From the NCBI GenBank assembly GCA_021781315.1, contig JAJXXB010000048.1, positions 1-6,097 on the forward strand: a stretch of DNA of 6,097 bases, written 5' to 3'. Positions 6,097 through 6,097 of the stretch are shown here, piece by piece. A program made the position numbers and the translations under genes. Each line of letters starts with the position of its first letter. Within the stretch, counting starts at the first letter, position 1. Origin of the DNA: Actinomycetes bacterium. GTDB lineage: Bacteria > Actinomycetota > Acidimicrobiia > Acidimicrobiales > RAAP-2. The notes under the pieces were generated by a model. That model worked only from the letters and a program-made list of their open reading frames with translations. It did not search any database and was not told the origin of the DNA.

Positions 6097-6097
6097 A

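Overview
The window is GC-rich, tightly packed, chromosomal-looking DNA with strong third-position GC bias and several GTG starts. The MscL and the acyl-CoA ligase resemble actinobacterial versions, so the source is most likely an actinomycete. An Acidimicrobiia-like lineage is possible, but that is an impression and not a demonstrated placement. I see no tRNA, rRNA, insertion sequence, CRISPR array, phage gene or toxin-antitoxin pair. No stretch over about 150 bases lacks a gene or a plausible gene.

Layout from left to right. (1) Positions 2-1606, minus strand: an acyl-CoA synthetase (AMP-binding, ANL superfamily). It is cut by the left edge just before its C-terminal catalytic lysine. (2) Positions 1607-1751: a divergent intergenic region with a perfect 10-bp inverted repeat and a possible short upstream ORF. 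(3) Positions 1752-3860, plus strand: a 702-residue FUSC-family membrane protein (the YccS/AaeB-like fold group). (4) Positions 3929-4348, plus strand: an MscL mechanosensitive channel with a C-terminal zinc ribbon, followed by a good intrinsic terminator. (5) Positions 4389-5870, minus strand and convergent with mscL: a PAS-GAF-HD-GYP protein, a predicted cyclic-di-GMP phosphodiesterase. (6) Positions 5935-6096, minus strand: the C-terminal end of an unidentified ORF that runs off the right edge.

Functional reading. The synthetase activates a carboxylic acid to its CoA thioester. The divergently transcribed FUSC protein belongs to a family that includes exporters of aromatic acids. The two could therefore share a regulator and balance use of an acid against its export; this is inferred from position only. 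FUSC and MscL are 68 bases apart on the same strand and may form a small envelope or osmotic-stress unit ending at the terminator. The HD-GYP protein reads as an independent sensory cyclic-di-GMP unit.

The region is largely ordinary. The items most worth a second look are the intergenic palindrome, the zinc-ribbon form of MscL, and the GTGA-overlapping mini-ORF ahead of the FUSC gene. I found no convincing undescribed multi-gene system.
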